From contig JAUEDM010000006.1 of assembly GCA_033439685.1 (NCBI GenBank), positions 1,240,001 through 1,304,000 of the forward strand: 64,000 nucleotides of DNA, read 5' to 3'. Below the pieces are notes generated by a model. That model ran no database searches. It saw only the letters and a list, made by a program, of their open reading frames with translations, and was not told the origin of the DNA. The position numbers and the translations under genes were made by a program. Of the stretch, positions 1 through 11,277 are shown one piece after another. Source of the stretch: Apodospora peruviana (taxonomy: Eukaryota; Ascomycota; Sordariomycetes; Sordariales; Lasiosphaeriaceae). How positions within the stretch are numbered: the first letter of the stretch is position 1; every line of letters begins with the position of its first letter.

Positions 1-478
1 CCAAAAATCAGTCTGCCAAACTTCGAATTAGACTTCAGGCCATCGTATCCCTAACTTTCCCAAATACTCACACAGCTTACGTCGCCTGACCATGACAGAA
101 ATTCTAAGTTGCCAGAGTTTGTGGATCGCCAATCCAGAGATATGGACTTATCTCACAGATGACTGCATGATGAAGTGTCAAGTCACTGTTGAGTTGCATT
201 CTCCCATCCTTCGAGCTGCAGCTTACCCGACGCTACTACTATACCGCTGGGGATCCGGGTCGGATTCTGTACCACCACGCGGCAATTCCATAAAGCGTGC
301 TCCATACAAGTAACCATTTGATCTATAAACCGCTGACCTTGGTTCCAATCTGGGGGATCTCATCCTAAAACTCCTCTTTTATTCAACCAAAAGGGCTACT
401 AATAATGAGAACGTGGCATAATTCTTCTAGGAATAACACATCCTCAACTTGATTATCAGAGAGGTCCATCACTGCACA
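1..478. other. intergenic, no gene seen
   Basis: Only short open frames without a recognisable domain occur here. The right part is the probable promoter and 5' leader of the F-box gene that follows. Confidence 0.6.
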
Positions 479-1924
479 ATGACCCCATCAACCCAACTCG
501 AACCCCTATCCACTACTTCAAACAAAGCCTACCATGATAATTTTAATAGTATTTATCACCCTTCGACATCGGACCTTTCAACCCTCCCAACCGAACTCCT
601 CCTCAGAATATCCTCCTTCCTCTCCCGCGTAGATCTGGCCTGTTTCCTCCTCACAGCCAACGTCATCTTCACCCGCGCCTCCGAGCACCTCTTCTGGGAA
701 TCTCTCCGCTGGCGGACCCCCTACAACACCGAACGTTCCGAGATCCTCGCGCGCCTCACCCGCGACCTGTCGACAACGCACATCTTCTGCTCCTCCTGCA
801 ACATCCTCCACCCGTTATCATCTCGCCTATCTTCTTCTCTGTCTGCAAGCCAGCGCTTCCGCTTCAACACCGAACAGTATTCGTCCGAATCACCATGCAT
901 CCCGCTCAACCGCGTCGGCCCAACCTGGTGGAAGAAGTGGCATCTCGGCTTCGCAGACATCTACCTCGTCATGCTCCGCCACCGCCTTCTTTCCTCTTCC
1001 TCACCACCACCACCCCTCCAAACGGAACTTCCAGGCCTTCCCCTGTCCGCGCTCAGCTTATCAACAAACTGGGAACATCGCCTCTTGAAATTCCAGCCAA
1101 CTCACGGGCCCTTCCACGGCCGCGTCTTCAGTTACGAGCACACGCAGCACCACTACGTGAAGCTCGATCTGACGGCATCCATTTCCGACGACGGGAATTT
1201 GATATTGCGGACGACCCAGCGCCTGTGGATCCCGCTGAAGATGTCACCCAAAGTATTCAAGTTCCAACTTTCCGCGTACGAGGCCGAGAACCTGGGCACC
1301 GGGTTCCGGGTGTGCATGCACCCGGCTTACCGGCTGCGCGGACGGCCTGATAACAATACTGACGGGCCGGAGCTGATTGACCGTGTCATGGGCTTGCTAT
1401 GGGATATATGGGGACGACGTTCTACTAACAACCATGACGATCGTAAGAAAAGGAGTGGTTGGAGGAAAAGGCTGAGGATAAAGGACTACTACGAAAAACG
1501 ACGCGAAACGGTAAAGCCTGAACAAAGACATAGTGCCATTAGTACGGAAAGATGGCGCTGCAATGAGTGTCCGACCAGTGCACAGCTTACCGTATACGAC
1601 CATGGAGACGAAGGAGTTGAGATGGTTTTGGATACTTGGCAGGACCTCGGTCAATGTCGACATCCAATGGAAGGTCCCGGGTGGTTTGATTGCTGGTGGA
1701 AACCGTCTACTGGTAAGGTGACGGAGGAGACGTCGTGGAAGCAGAGACCTAAGGCTGAGTGGCCTGACGAAACGGCATTTTCGACCAAAAGTTCCCAGGT
1801 GCTGCCCGGAACAAGTGGGTTAAGGCATGAATCTGCACCTGCAGTGTTGAAGCATTTTAGTCAAATGCGTAGGAGGAGGGCGAGGAGAGGTTGGCGCGGG
1901 TGTTTGAGGTTTTGGCGAGCATGA
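479..1924 (+). CDS. F-box domain protein
   Basis: This is an intronless frame of 481 residues. The frame is open a little further upstream, but the first ATG is at 479 (MTPSTQLEP). An F-box lies at about residues 33-80 (LPTELLLRISSFLSRVDLAC, then a hydrophobic LFW stretch). It is followed by a CSSC...H pair at about residue 105, a common arrangement in fungal F-box proteins. F-box proteins normally bind Skp1 through this segment and bring a target to an SCF ubiquitin ligase. The rest of the protein has no repeat domain (WD40, LRR) that would reveal the target. The C terminus is rich in Arg and Trp. The F-box assignment is fairly sure; the substrate is unknown. Confidence 0.85.
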   Translation: MTPSTQLEPLSTTSNKAYHDNFNSIYHPSTSDLSTLPTELLLRISSFLSRVDLACFLLTANVIFTRASEHLFWESLRWRTPYNTERSEILARLTRDLSTTHIFCSSCNILHPLSSRLSSSLSASQRFRFNTEQYSSESPCIPLNRVGPTWWKKWHLGFADIYLVMLRHRLLSSSSPPPPLQTELPGLPLSALSLSTNWEHRLLKFQPTHGPFHGRVFSYEHTQHHYVKLDLTASISDDGNLILRTTQRLWIPLKMSPKVFKFQLSAYEAENLGTGFRVCMHPAYRLRGRPDNNTDGPELIDRVMGLLWDIWGRRSTNNHDDRKKRSGWRKRLRIKDYYEKRRETVKPEQRHSAISTERWRCNECPTSAQLTVYDHGDEGVEMVLDTWQDLGQCRHPMEGPGWFDCWWKPSTGKVTEETSWKQRPKAEWPDETAFSTKSSQVLPGTSGLRHESAPAVLKHFSQMRRRRARRGWRGCLRFWRA

Positions 1925-2056
1925 TAATAGATAGGTGGGTATTCGGATGGTGTTGAAAGAAAAAAAAGAGTGAAGGCTTTTCAAGAAAGACCGACATATA
2001 TCAAGAAAAAAAGAATCTGGATCTTCGGTTCAAAGGGGGAAAATGAAAAAATGAAA

Positions 2057-2130
2057 TGATCCGAGGCGGGCTCGATCCGCCGACCTTCAGTGTGTTAGAC
2101 TGACGTGATAACCAACTACACCATCGGACC
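2057..2130 (-). tRNA. tRNA-Val (anticodon AAC)
   Basis: The minus strand folds into a full cloverleaf of 74 nt including the discriminator A. The 7-bp acceptor stem (GGTCCGA with TCGGATC) has one G-T wobble. The anticodon stem is TCAGT/ACTGA around the loop CTAACAC, which gives anticodon AAC. The T stem is GGCGG/CCGCC with the loop ATCGAGC. There is no intron. The gene lies between the F-box gene and a membrane protein gene. Confidence 0.95.
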
Positions 2131-2780
2131 TTGTGATTTGTTGAAATTCAGCATTGGTATCTCCACCTGAGTGTGCATGCCTCCACTCCCCACGACACCT
2201 GCACTTCAAATCTTCAACTAAAGTCCGGGAATCAACCTCGGGGTCTGCCCCGGCAGACTACGGTGCTTACAAAAGAACGAGTATTAGACGCAGACAATCG
2301 ACACTCATGCCTGGAAACCTAAGTGATATTTCCCGGTCTTTCGGGATTGGGGGCAGAAGAAATCAAGAAAGTAAGACGGGTTTTGGGCATACTGACTTGC
2401 ATTGCTGCTATCGCTCGCACGGTAGGATCGGAACCCAACAGGTACCTTGCATGCGTCTTACACCACCACGTACGGTATCCAGACCTGGATTAGGTTACGG
2501 GCTCTCGGCGCCGTTATAGCAACAGCTTGACCGCTTCAGGGAGCAAGCTAGGCTTGTTCAGGCCAAGCTCTGGCTATCAGGGCTGCTAATGAGAATAACC
2601 AACGTAATCACGAATCCTTCACGATAGTCGCTTCGTAGTCCGAAAAGGCTTTAGTAAACTCCACATCCTAGAGAAGCACTTCGCAGATTCTGTATCTCTA
2701 TTTTCAAAGCTTAGACTCCAGTCTCACAATGTCAACTTCGTAAGAACCAGAAACCTCAACCGTCGTTGTACAGCGTCCAG
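2131..2780. other. intergenic, no gene seen
   Basis: One open frame of about 120 codons is present but has no recognisable domain. The segment probably holds the promoter of the membrane protein gene downstream. Confidence 0.5.
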
Positions 2781-4616
2781 ATGGCGGGCAACGGCACCCG
2801 TCTTGCTCTAAACCTTCGACCTATCGATGACGTGAATTACGCCGACTACTGGCAAGGAAAGCCGCCAGCTCTTGGCAACATTCCGACCTTTAAGAGGATC
2901 CAGTTGGACGCCAGTCAACAGCTCAAGCAGGCCGCCTTGCATCACGACCTGACTCTCGGGCTCAGTCCCGGCGACTGCGTAACAAGCGACGGAGTCAAGA
3001 GCTGCGAAGCGACGTGCTCCGATCCGACAAATCTCTTCACTCCCGCCAACCTGCGCACCTGTCTCCTGCTGGCCAGCGCGGCACTGCTCGTTCAAAACGG
3101 ATCGTACGCCGTAAACACAGCCGATTCCGGCACCGCCTTCACCATCTCGACATTCGACGTCCCAGACCTGGCCAACTTTGACGGCTCGAGTGTGCTCAGC
3201 AACATCACCAAATGTATCTCGGAGTCATGCAACCTGTCCAAACTGGGCACCTGCAGCCCGGCCATCCAGACACTATCGAACATAATCCCCATCAACACCG
3301 TCGAACATCTCTACACCCTCACCTCGATCATGGGCGAATACTGCTCCCAAACCAACTTCCAAATGAACGGCGACATCGCCGGGCCCGGCGTCGTCCTCAG
3401 CTACATGATCCAGTTCAACTTCTGCCTCCTCCTCTTCGCCCTCCTAAAATTCAGCACCACCTGGACGCGCCGCCTTTTTACCCTCCTCGGCCGCCGCGAC
3501 CAAGGCATCTGCCTCCAGAACCGTCTCGCCTCAAGCCGGCTCGCCGCCGCCGCCGTGTCCTCGCTCGTCGAGTTTCAGGAGGTGCAGACGTACCTCGTCG
3601 CCTCACTCCAGCTCGCCACGCTGGTGTCTTTCAACCCGGGCAACGCCGGAACCTCGAGCGCCAACAACGACTCTTTTGGTGAAGCCGTGCTCAACTCCAG
3701 CATCGTCGCGCTGCTGAGCCTGACCAGCATGTCGTGCGTCTTACTCACACAGTGCGCCCTCCAACGCGCGGGCATGTACTGGTGGTACACCTTCGCCATC
3801 ATGACGCTTACTCTCCTACTGGCACTCGTCATCTACGCCAATGCGGGCAGCTTGATGCCGTCCGCCGACGATCTCTGGGACAAATTCAAGGGCGACGCGG
3901 CGCTCGCGTCCTGCGGAGGCAACCCCAGCCCCATGACGTTCTGTCCGTTGCCGGCCAAAGCGTTTGGTTACCTGTTGTCTGGCGAGGGCAGCGTCGAGAA
4001 TGTCGGGTATCTGGTAGTCACGGTCAGCATACAGGCCTGGTTGGGTCTGCTCGTCACGCAGCTGTGCCACACCGTTCCGGAGAGGTTCCCTGGCTTTGCT
4101 GTGCGAGTGCGTAAACTGTTTCTGACGGCGACTAGACGGAAATGTTTTGGGCCTGTGACGATAAATTGGAAGTTGGCTTACTGGGCTTTTATTCAGGTGT
4201 TTCTTGCTTATATGGTTGGCAACTACATCGCCACGCTGACGAACCTGTTGTACGGGTTGGATCTCGGTGAACCGTCGGCGTGGAGCTTTGGACAGCTGAT
4301 TGCTTTCATGCTCTGGTGGCCTGTTATTGCAAAGTTTGTATATTTCAGCATTTGTAAGTGGTCTCTGTCCTCATTCTATTTTTTTTTTTCGGTTGCGATT
4401 TACTGACTTGTGGAATAATTAGGGGGGATTAAGGAGGGGTTCGAGAAACGAATGGCGAGCAAATACTTCATTATGGAGCGGAGACAGGAAGTTGAAGAAG
4501 AAGAGCATGATGACGGAGAGCTTGTGACTGGGAGTACTATTATTCATAGGAACAAGGCCCAGGAAATAGAGCAACAACAAGCAGCGGAGATGGTGGTCTT
4601 TCGACGTATCGGATAG
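2781..4616 (+). CDS. multi-pass membrane protein with large N-terminal ectodomain, unknown function
   Basis: Two exons, 2781..4353 and 4423..4616, give 588 residues. The intron has a GTAAGT donor and joins codons as ..FSI-WGIKEGFEKRM.. The start at 2781 (MAGNGTRLAL) is the first ATG in the frame. Residues 1 to about 200 have no membrane segment. They carry many cysteines and several N-glycosylation sequons. About seven hydrophobic helices follow, beginning near VVLSYMIQFNFCLLLFALL and ending near FGQLIAFMLWWPVIAKFVYF. The C-terminal tail is charged (RRQEVEEEEH) and probably cytoplasmic. The layout resembles a receptor or channel, but no family motif identifies it. I do not recognise the family. 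Confidence 0.75.
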
Positions 4617-6242
4617 AAAAGGGGAAAGCCCGCCAGTTGAGATAATTGTTTCAGGCAGGACGATGGTAGGCACCTAGTCACCAAACGAGCAAAAGAGTCG
4701 CCAGAAACCAATCAAAATCGAATGATAACTGGATACTTAGATCTAGATGCCACTAGGCTACATGAAAAAAGAGCGCATCTTTACGCCTTGGGTCAAGTTC
4801 TTACTGTATCTTAAATCTTTAATATGGATACGTATAGTACCAAAATGAGGACATCAATGACAACAATGGGATCCTCTGAATGAATCATCGGGGTCCGGGG
4901 AGCTTTGTAATTCATGCCTTGATCTTGGCAGGAACCGCCATGCCCACCACCACCCGCCTCGAAAGGTCGGAACGCTTCGGCCAGTCACGCGGCTCTCTGA
5001 CCATTTTTCATTCTAAGTGGCTTGCTGACAGGTAGGCCATCCGAGGGCGGTGGGACGAGTCCGAAGATATCTGCTTATGGATTAACATGAGCGCGTGTAT
5101 ATCCCCAAGGTGGCGCTCGACTACTCAGGGCGAGACAGGCCAACGGAGATAGCGGTGCCATTTGCATGCGGCTTACACCTGTACCTGGTGAGCACCTCAG
5201 TTAACCCGTAGTTGGAAGTGAACTACACACGGAAATAATCCTTTATCGCCGATAATGATTAAGATTATTTGAGCTCGATTGGGGTCGGTTCATGTTCACT
5301 AATCACTGCGATAATCTTGCTCGGACTCAAAAGTGGGCCAGTTATTCGACTGCTCTTGTTCATGCTTAAATTATGTATTGTTTGTCGTCGCTACTGAGCT
5401 TTTGGGGGCTGTTTATCCCCCCTTTTGTGATTTCAAGAGGGGAGTGATCCGCTGGCAGACCCCCCTGCCCCCGGCTGTTGTTCCTATTTGTCCGCAGCGT
5501 CTTACAGCTAGAACGGACCGGCCCTCAGACCCATTACGCGGAATAAACCACCCAAACCCGAGAAGCTTAATGTTGAAGCTTTGGACCAGGGGGATATTAG
5601 CATATTCGGTATCCGGTACGTTCGAAGGTGACCGCAATGGAGGGCCTACTTCCCCTGATACAGCATCAATCAGGAACCATTCTCTCCAATCAGCTTTGAC
5701 ACCTATCTTGCTGACCACCCACCAATGACAATACATGGCAGTTCAGCCTGAGTACGTGTTGGCAAGTCACGACTCACCGTCAGTGACACGCAAAAAGTTG
5801 CAACATTAATTACCAGATTCTGCCTCGCCGAGCATATTTTCGGTCAGTTAAATGATTATTGATTAGGCTGACTTTTAAGTATTGATTAGGTGGTGGCATC
5901 GATGGACCTCTGATGCCCCAACGAGCTGTTGTGATATGTCATGAACGAGGCACAACAAATAACACCTTTGTTGTACTGGACAATGCGCCGCAGGTCTGGA
6001 ATCATGAATGAATAAGCGCCACGCAGCGCCAGGACCAACAATCCTTCTGAGGCGCACGTAATGCCGAAATTTACTATGGCATATTTCCAGAGAGGCGCTG
6101 TTGCCCGGTGGCGCGCCCGTCGTTCTGTATGTACAAGGTACACTAGACACATAGTGATTAAGTAGGTAGTTATAAAGCTTGATCGCCTCCGAGCCCCTCG
6201 CCCTTGAGATAGGGGTAGGCTTTCATTCCTATCGGTTATTCG
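4617..6242. other. intergenic, no gene seen
   Basis: There are no supported genes or RNA. The sequence is mixed, with an AT-rich part around 5240-5300. The right end carries the promoter of the FAD oxidase gene. Confidence 0.5.
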
Positions 6243-7909
6243 ATGTCTGCCTCGGTCTCCATCATGTCTTTTACTCCCTTCGCAGCACGCTTGTTCGCAT
6301 GCCTTGCAACCGGTCTGGCACTCATTGATGGTGTTATTGCAGCTAATTGTGTAAGTGGCCGATCCAGAAGCCTCGAACTGGCTACTAGGAGGTTTGGTCG
6401 CTGCATGGCTACAAACATACCAGCTAACATCGCTCTCCCTTAGTGCTCAAAACTCAACTCGGCCCTTCCTGACCTTGTCTTCCTGCCAAACACTTCTTCT
6501 TATGCATCCCTAAATACTCATCGCTGGTCCAACACCTCCATCCTGTCTCCCAGCTGCATCGTCACGCCTGCATCAGCCCGCGATGTCTCAAGCATAGTCA
6601 AGACCTTGACAATCGGCAACAACTGCGCCTTCTCGATCAAGTCAGGCGGCCACAACCCAAACACCGGGTTCAACAACATCGACAATGGCGTCACCGTCGA
6701 TCTGAAGCTGCTCAACCAAGCGACTCTCGCGGCGGACAAGACCTTCGTAACCCTGGGAGCGGGGACCACTATGGGACAAGCATACGCCGCCGTCTCCAAC
6801 AGTGGCGTCGCCTTCCCAGGCGGCATCTGTGACGGCGTCGGCGTCGGCGGCATATCGACCGGCGGCGGGCAGTCCTTCTTCCTGCCCAAGGTCGGCTGGG
6901 TGGTGGACAACATCATCCGCTACGAGGTGGTCCTCGCGTCAGGCGTCATCGTTGAAGCTAGCCAAACCCGCAACAGCGACCTATACAAGGCGCTGAAAGG
7001 TGGCAGCACCAATTTTGGCATAGTGACCAAGGTCGACATCGCCGCGTTCCCGCATGACGGCTTCTGGGGTGGCCAGATCGTCGTTCCGGCGACCAATGTC
7101 ACCACAGCGCAGGTGCTCGAGCGCGTTTCCAACTTCACCGCCGCGAACAACGACAACGTCGACGCTGCCGTGATGATCGTGGCTTCTTATACCCCGGACG
7201 GCAACCGAATCATCGACATGGGAATCGCCTCGACGGACAATACCGAGAACCCGCCGATACTAGCGCCTTGGTTCGAGGTGAAACCGCAGTTGTTGAACAC
7301 GGTGGCACACAAGTCTCTTGCCAACTTCGTCCACGAGGTCACGCAGCCCATGCCTGATGGCTACAGGATGCTCACGGCGTCGCTGACGGTCAAGAATGAC
7401 TTGGAGACGCTCAAGCAAGTCCAGGCGGTGACTGATGCGCTCTATGAGCAAGTCAAGGACAAAGTTCCCGGACTTGACTGGATGTTCTCTTATAACCCCC
7501 AGCCCAAGGTGCTAGCAACTCACAGTGCCAAGCGTGGCGGCAACAGCTTGGGCCTGGCCGGCCTGAGTCATGATCAGATATGTAAGACAACTCTTCGTAT
7601 GAGTGAATATGTCCCCAGCTGACGAATGCAGTATTCTGGCTCGTGCCGCGTTGGACCGATAAAGCAAGTGACGCGCTCATGCATGAGATCGCCGCTTCGT
7701 GGGTCCAAGAAGTCAACCACATCACATCCCAGCTCGGGACCTCGGATCCCTTCGTCTACCTCAACCATGCGGGCTACTTCCAGAAGCCGCTGTGTGGGAC
7801 TGGTTCGGAGAATATGAAGTTCCTTAAGGGTGTGGCCGACAAGTATGACCCGCGCAAGATGTTTCAACGACTTGTACCTGGCGGGCACAAGATCTCGACT
7901 AAATGTTGA
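6243..7909 (+). CDS. secreted FAD-linked oxidase (BBE/VAO type)
   Basis: Three exons, 6243..6350, 6444..7581 and 7632..7909, give 507 residues. Both introns have GTAAG donors, and the last joins ..HDQI-LFWLVPRW... The N terminus is a signal peptide (hydrophobic residues about 12-33). The FAD-binding domain starts with SGGHNP, with His106 in the usual place for 8-alpha-histidyl flavin. The loop GGICDGVGVGGISTGGG places Cys165 at the position of the 6-S-cysteinyl bond in berberine-bridge enzymes, so a doubly attached flavin is likely. The C terminus has the BBE-type NHAGYFQ and YDPRKMFQRL segments. Known relatives oxidise sugars, alcohols or secondary metabolites outside the cell. The substrate cannot be read from the sequence. 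Confidence 0.9.
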
Positions 7910-9636
7910 TAGTTAAATAATAACTTCTCCAAAAGGTGAAGAGAGCACATGTACCTGTTACTTCATAATTCAGACTGTAGACGTCGTAATGGTGATTAGG
8001 TATTGGGCGACAACTTGGTTTTGATCCAATGTTTCGCCGTAGTTGTCTTGTCGTGCCGGCGCAGACTTGGGGCATCGTAGTAATTCACGTCGCAAGGGTT
8101 GCACCTGTATGTCTGTGAGGCGATTGCCTCGGCCTGCCTCGCCTTGATGCCGTCCCTCTGCTTTCATTGTGGACGCGCAACCTTTTCTTGAACTTGCCTA
8201 TGTTGGCCTACACAGTTCGTTCCTCCTCCTCTTATCCTCTGCTTTTAACTCTGGTGTTGGGTTGGGCCGCCAAGTCGCATTCCACGCGGGGACATGGAGA
8301 TACTTCGCATTATACACCTTCTTATTCGCCTGATATCTCTCACGTACGGCGGCCTCCATGGCTTCCAACTACTCTGCTGAATATTCCAGCTCGCCCGTTG
8401 GACAGCAGCGCGTTATGGTTGTAGAGACGGCCGCACGTAAGTGTCCAAAGGCCAAGGGCACAGTCCTTCGTACGAGTATCCGGCCTTGGTGCCAACCACA
8501 GCCCAGAAAACACAGGCAAAAGCGGCTTCCAAAGCCACGACGACGGTTCGAAGAAGGGGGACGTCTGCTGCGGTCGGGATAGGGCGTAGCCTCGAAGGCC
8601 ATCTTGGCGGCGCGGTAATCCCGTAGGATAGAGAGGATTGGATGGCGTCGAAAAGGCTATCAGAGTATGTAAACGAGGCCTTTCAAGCAGTTTAATACAG
8701 GTCTCTTTTGATGAGACGACAAACCGAAACCGGGAGTTGATGTCGGACTTTAACATTGCAGCAGCACCAAGTAAGTAGGACTATAAGTCCAAGGAAATCG
8801 TTAGCCCGGAATGCCAACTTGGCCCCGGCGGAATCCCGTAGGATTGGGATGGAGATAGGCGAGGTCGATGTTGTTAGTGGTTCGTGTTTTGCTGGTATTG
8901 GTGCTGGACCTGGTATCGGTCGGCTGGCATGTGTCGAGGTGAATCTAGGTAAGGGGAATGACACCGGAGAAGAGGATAAGGTATAGAAGTTACTTCTGCA
9001 CTTGCATCTTCGTACTTATATAGCTTATACGACTACTTTCAGCTGTTCTAAGCCATCGCCAGGCCAAATCCGAGGATTTCCGGCATCAGGGAAATACAGA
9101 GCGAAGAGAGAACCCTCGTAAGACTTTGCGCTTTGCCTTCCAGTTTGGAAAGAGCAATCTGCTTGCCGTCCTGCTGTTTCGGTCGCAGGGGTTTTAGCTC
9201 GAGAAGATGAAGAAAGACGTTGAGGATAAGAAGAAGGAGCTTGAGGAGAAGATGAAGGAGCATAAATCTAAACGAGAAAGAACGTCCCGGCCACGCTTAT
9301 AATCGTTTTAGTGTGACAAGCCAGTGCAATGACCCAAACCATTACACCAAAAACTCCCTCAATCGCAAAAGGATGTCAGAATACCAAAGGTGCTAACCTT
9401 CGGAATTCTAATGGGTTATATACCGTTGACGGTCGCAATCAATTCAATCAAGGTTCAATTGCACCGACCGTCACATTTAGTTTAGAAAGTCCAGCGTCGT
9501 ATATATAAACTTAGGCAGCGCTAGCGAAAATTGTAAAGTCTGAAGGTTTTCGTTTATAAAGTAAAACAAAAGTTTAACAGTTCGGACATGATATTTTATG
9601 TTTGTAGCGCTCTGGTGAACAACCTTCTATGACTTA
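7910..9636. other. intergenic, no gene seen
   Basis: Open frames here are short and overlap one another, and none shows a domain. Two segments, near 8601-8640 and 8825-8855, share the core AATCCCGTAGGAT and may be remnants of one repeat. The part next to the transposon (9310-9630) is AT-rich. Confidence 0.45.
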
Positions 9637-9644
9637 ACGTGCGT

Positions 9645-9694
9645 GATAAGCGAGCCGACCGGATAAGCGAGCCGACCGGATAAGCGAGCCGACC
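9645..9694 (+). repeat. 17-bp tandem repeat within the left transposon end
   Basis: Three nearly complete copies of GATAAGCGAGCCGACCG stand in a row. The right end of the element has only one copy. The extra copies lie in the terminal repeat, where the transposase is expected to bind. Confidence 0.95.
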
Positions 9695-9751
9695 ACTTTC
9701 CACGGCATACGCGTTCTTTCTCTCTTCACAACAATTCTTCCACCACCAAAA

Positions 9752-11205
9752 ATGGATTCCTCGTCAAATGAAGCCAAGGTTATTTTAGCCATCGAAGCTA
9801 TTAAAAACAAACTTACTTTAAGCCTTCGGGCTGCAGCCAAGCTTTATTCCATACCTTATGGTACCCTCCGCGACCGGTATCATGGCCGACTTGCAAGACG
9901 CGATATTCCAGCCAACTCACGCAAACTTACAAATTTAGAGGAGAAAACAATTGTTCGATACATAATCGAGCTATGTGGATGCGCATTCCATCCTCGACTT
10001 TCGTACGTGGAAGATATGGCCAACCGACTGCTCCGCGAACGCGACGCGCCCCCTGTTGGCGTACGATGGTCTCACAACTTCGTAGCAAGGCCAAGCAAGC
10101 TCAGCCTGGCAATAGAGAATGGGCTACAGTTATCCAAGGAGTAAATGCTCTGGGTTGGGCCATCCCGCCATTCATCATCTTAGCTGGGCAATATCACCTT
10201 GCCAACTGGTATCAAGAGTGCAACCTGCCAGCTACCTGGCGCATTGCAACAACCGACAATGGCTGGAAAACGAATGAGAAAGGCATGGATTGGATTCGAC
10301 ACTTTGATCTATACACAGCATCTCGCACAAAGGGCACATACCGGCTGTTAATTCTTGACGGCCACGATAGCCATCACTCGGAAGAATTCGAGACCTACTG
10401 CCGAGAGCACAACATTATTACACTCTGTATGCCTCCACACTCGTCGCACCTACTTCAGCCATTGGACGTTGGCTGTTTTGGGCCATTGAAGAAGGCCTAC
10501 AGCTGCCAGATTGAGCAGTTGATGAGGATGAACATCACGCATATCAGCAAGTTGGAATTTCTCTGTGCGTTCAGAGAGGCGTTTTTTACGTCGATCACAG
10601 AAGAAAACATCCAGGGGGGGTTTGCTGGAGCCGGCCTTGTACCATACAACCCAGAGAGGGTGATAGACAAGCTTGATGTGCAGATTCGGACTCCAACACC
10701 CCCAACCTCAAGGCCAGGCACAGCACTACCTTGGCTCTCCCAAACACCCCACAACTCTCAAGAAGCTATCTCACAATCAGAGCTTATTAAAACTCAAATA
10801 TCCAACCACCACGGTAGCTCTCCAACCTCCATGTTGACTGCCGTGGACCGATTAGCTAAAGGTACGATGGCTGTAATGCACGAGGTGGCTCTTCTACGTA
10901 CAGAGGTCTCGGCACTATGGAAGGCCAATGAAGGGCTTAGTAAGCGACGGAGAGCTAAGAAAACACGTATACGGCTTGGAGGGTCACTTACTGTACAAGA
11001 GGCACATGATCTACTGGATCAGAAAGCCGTGGATGAGCAGGTAACCCAGGAAACGCAACAAAATGGTGATGGTACAAGAGGGCCTCGTATGAAGATTCGG
11101 TGCTGTGGTGTGTGCGGCAAGCCTGGCCATAATGCACGCACGTGTAAGGAGGCTGGAGAATTGTCTGATTCATCTGTTTCTGATTCAGTTATTGTTATTT
11201 CGTAG
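9752..11205 (+). pseudogene. broken Fot1/pogo transposase
   Basis: The gene is split over two reading frames. The first, from the ATG at 9752, holds a psq-like helix-turn-helix (LSLRAAAKLYSIPYGTLRDR) and the start of a CENP-B-like DNA-binding part. At about 10085-10105 it should run into the catalytic domain but reads out of frame to a stop at 10144. The second frame takes over at about 10100 (QPGNREWATVIQG) and holds the DDE_1 domain. The second catalytic Asp is seen in LILDGHDSHHS and the third in LLQPLDVGCFGPLK. The segment with the first Asp (the FDETG-like motif) is missing. A CCHC zinc knuckle (CGVCGKPGHNARTC) ends the protein. The deletion and frameshift make it inactive. Confidence 0.88.
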
Positions 11206-11244
11206 TGTTGTGGTTGTGTAATTGAGGATAGTTATGGGAGGGAA

Positions 11245-11277
11245 GTGGAAAGTGGTCGGCTCGCTTATCATGCACGT
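11245..11277 (-). repeat. right terminal inverted repeat of the Fot1/pogo element
   Basis: Read on the minus strand this gives ACGTGC, then one GATAAGCGAGCCGACC unit, then ACTTTCCAC. The left end has the same blocks but with three repeat units. Confidence 0.9.

Larger units (their letters stand above)
9637..11277 (+). mobile_element. Fot1/pogo-type DNA transposon, defective copy
   Basis: The element is 1641 bp and is flanked on both sides by the dinucleotide TA (9635-9636 and 11278-11279), the target duplication of Tc1/mariner/pogo elements. The ends are inverted: the left reads ACGTGCGTGATAAGCGAGCC and the right, on the minus strand, ACGTGCATGATAAGCGAGCC. Inside lies a transposase gene related to Fot1/pogo with an N-terminal DNA-binding part, a DDE part and a zinc knuckle. 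Full Fot1-type copies are longer by roughly 250 bp, which agrees with a deletion in the transposase. Both ends are intact, so the copy might still be moved by an active relative. Confidence 0.9.

Noticed and set aside
2154..2519. Open frame of about 120 codons
   Set aside because: It has no domain, has poor codon character and lacks support on either side.
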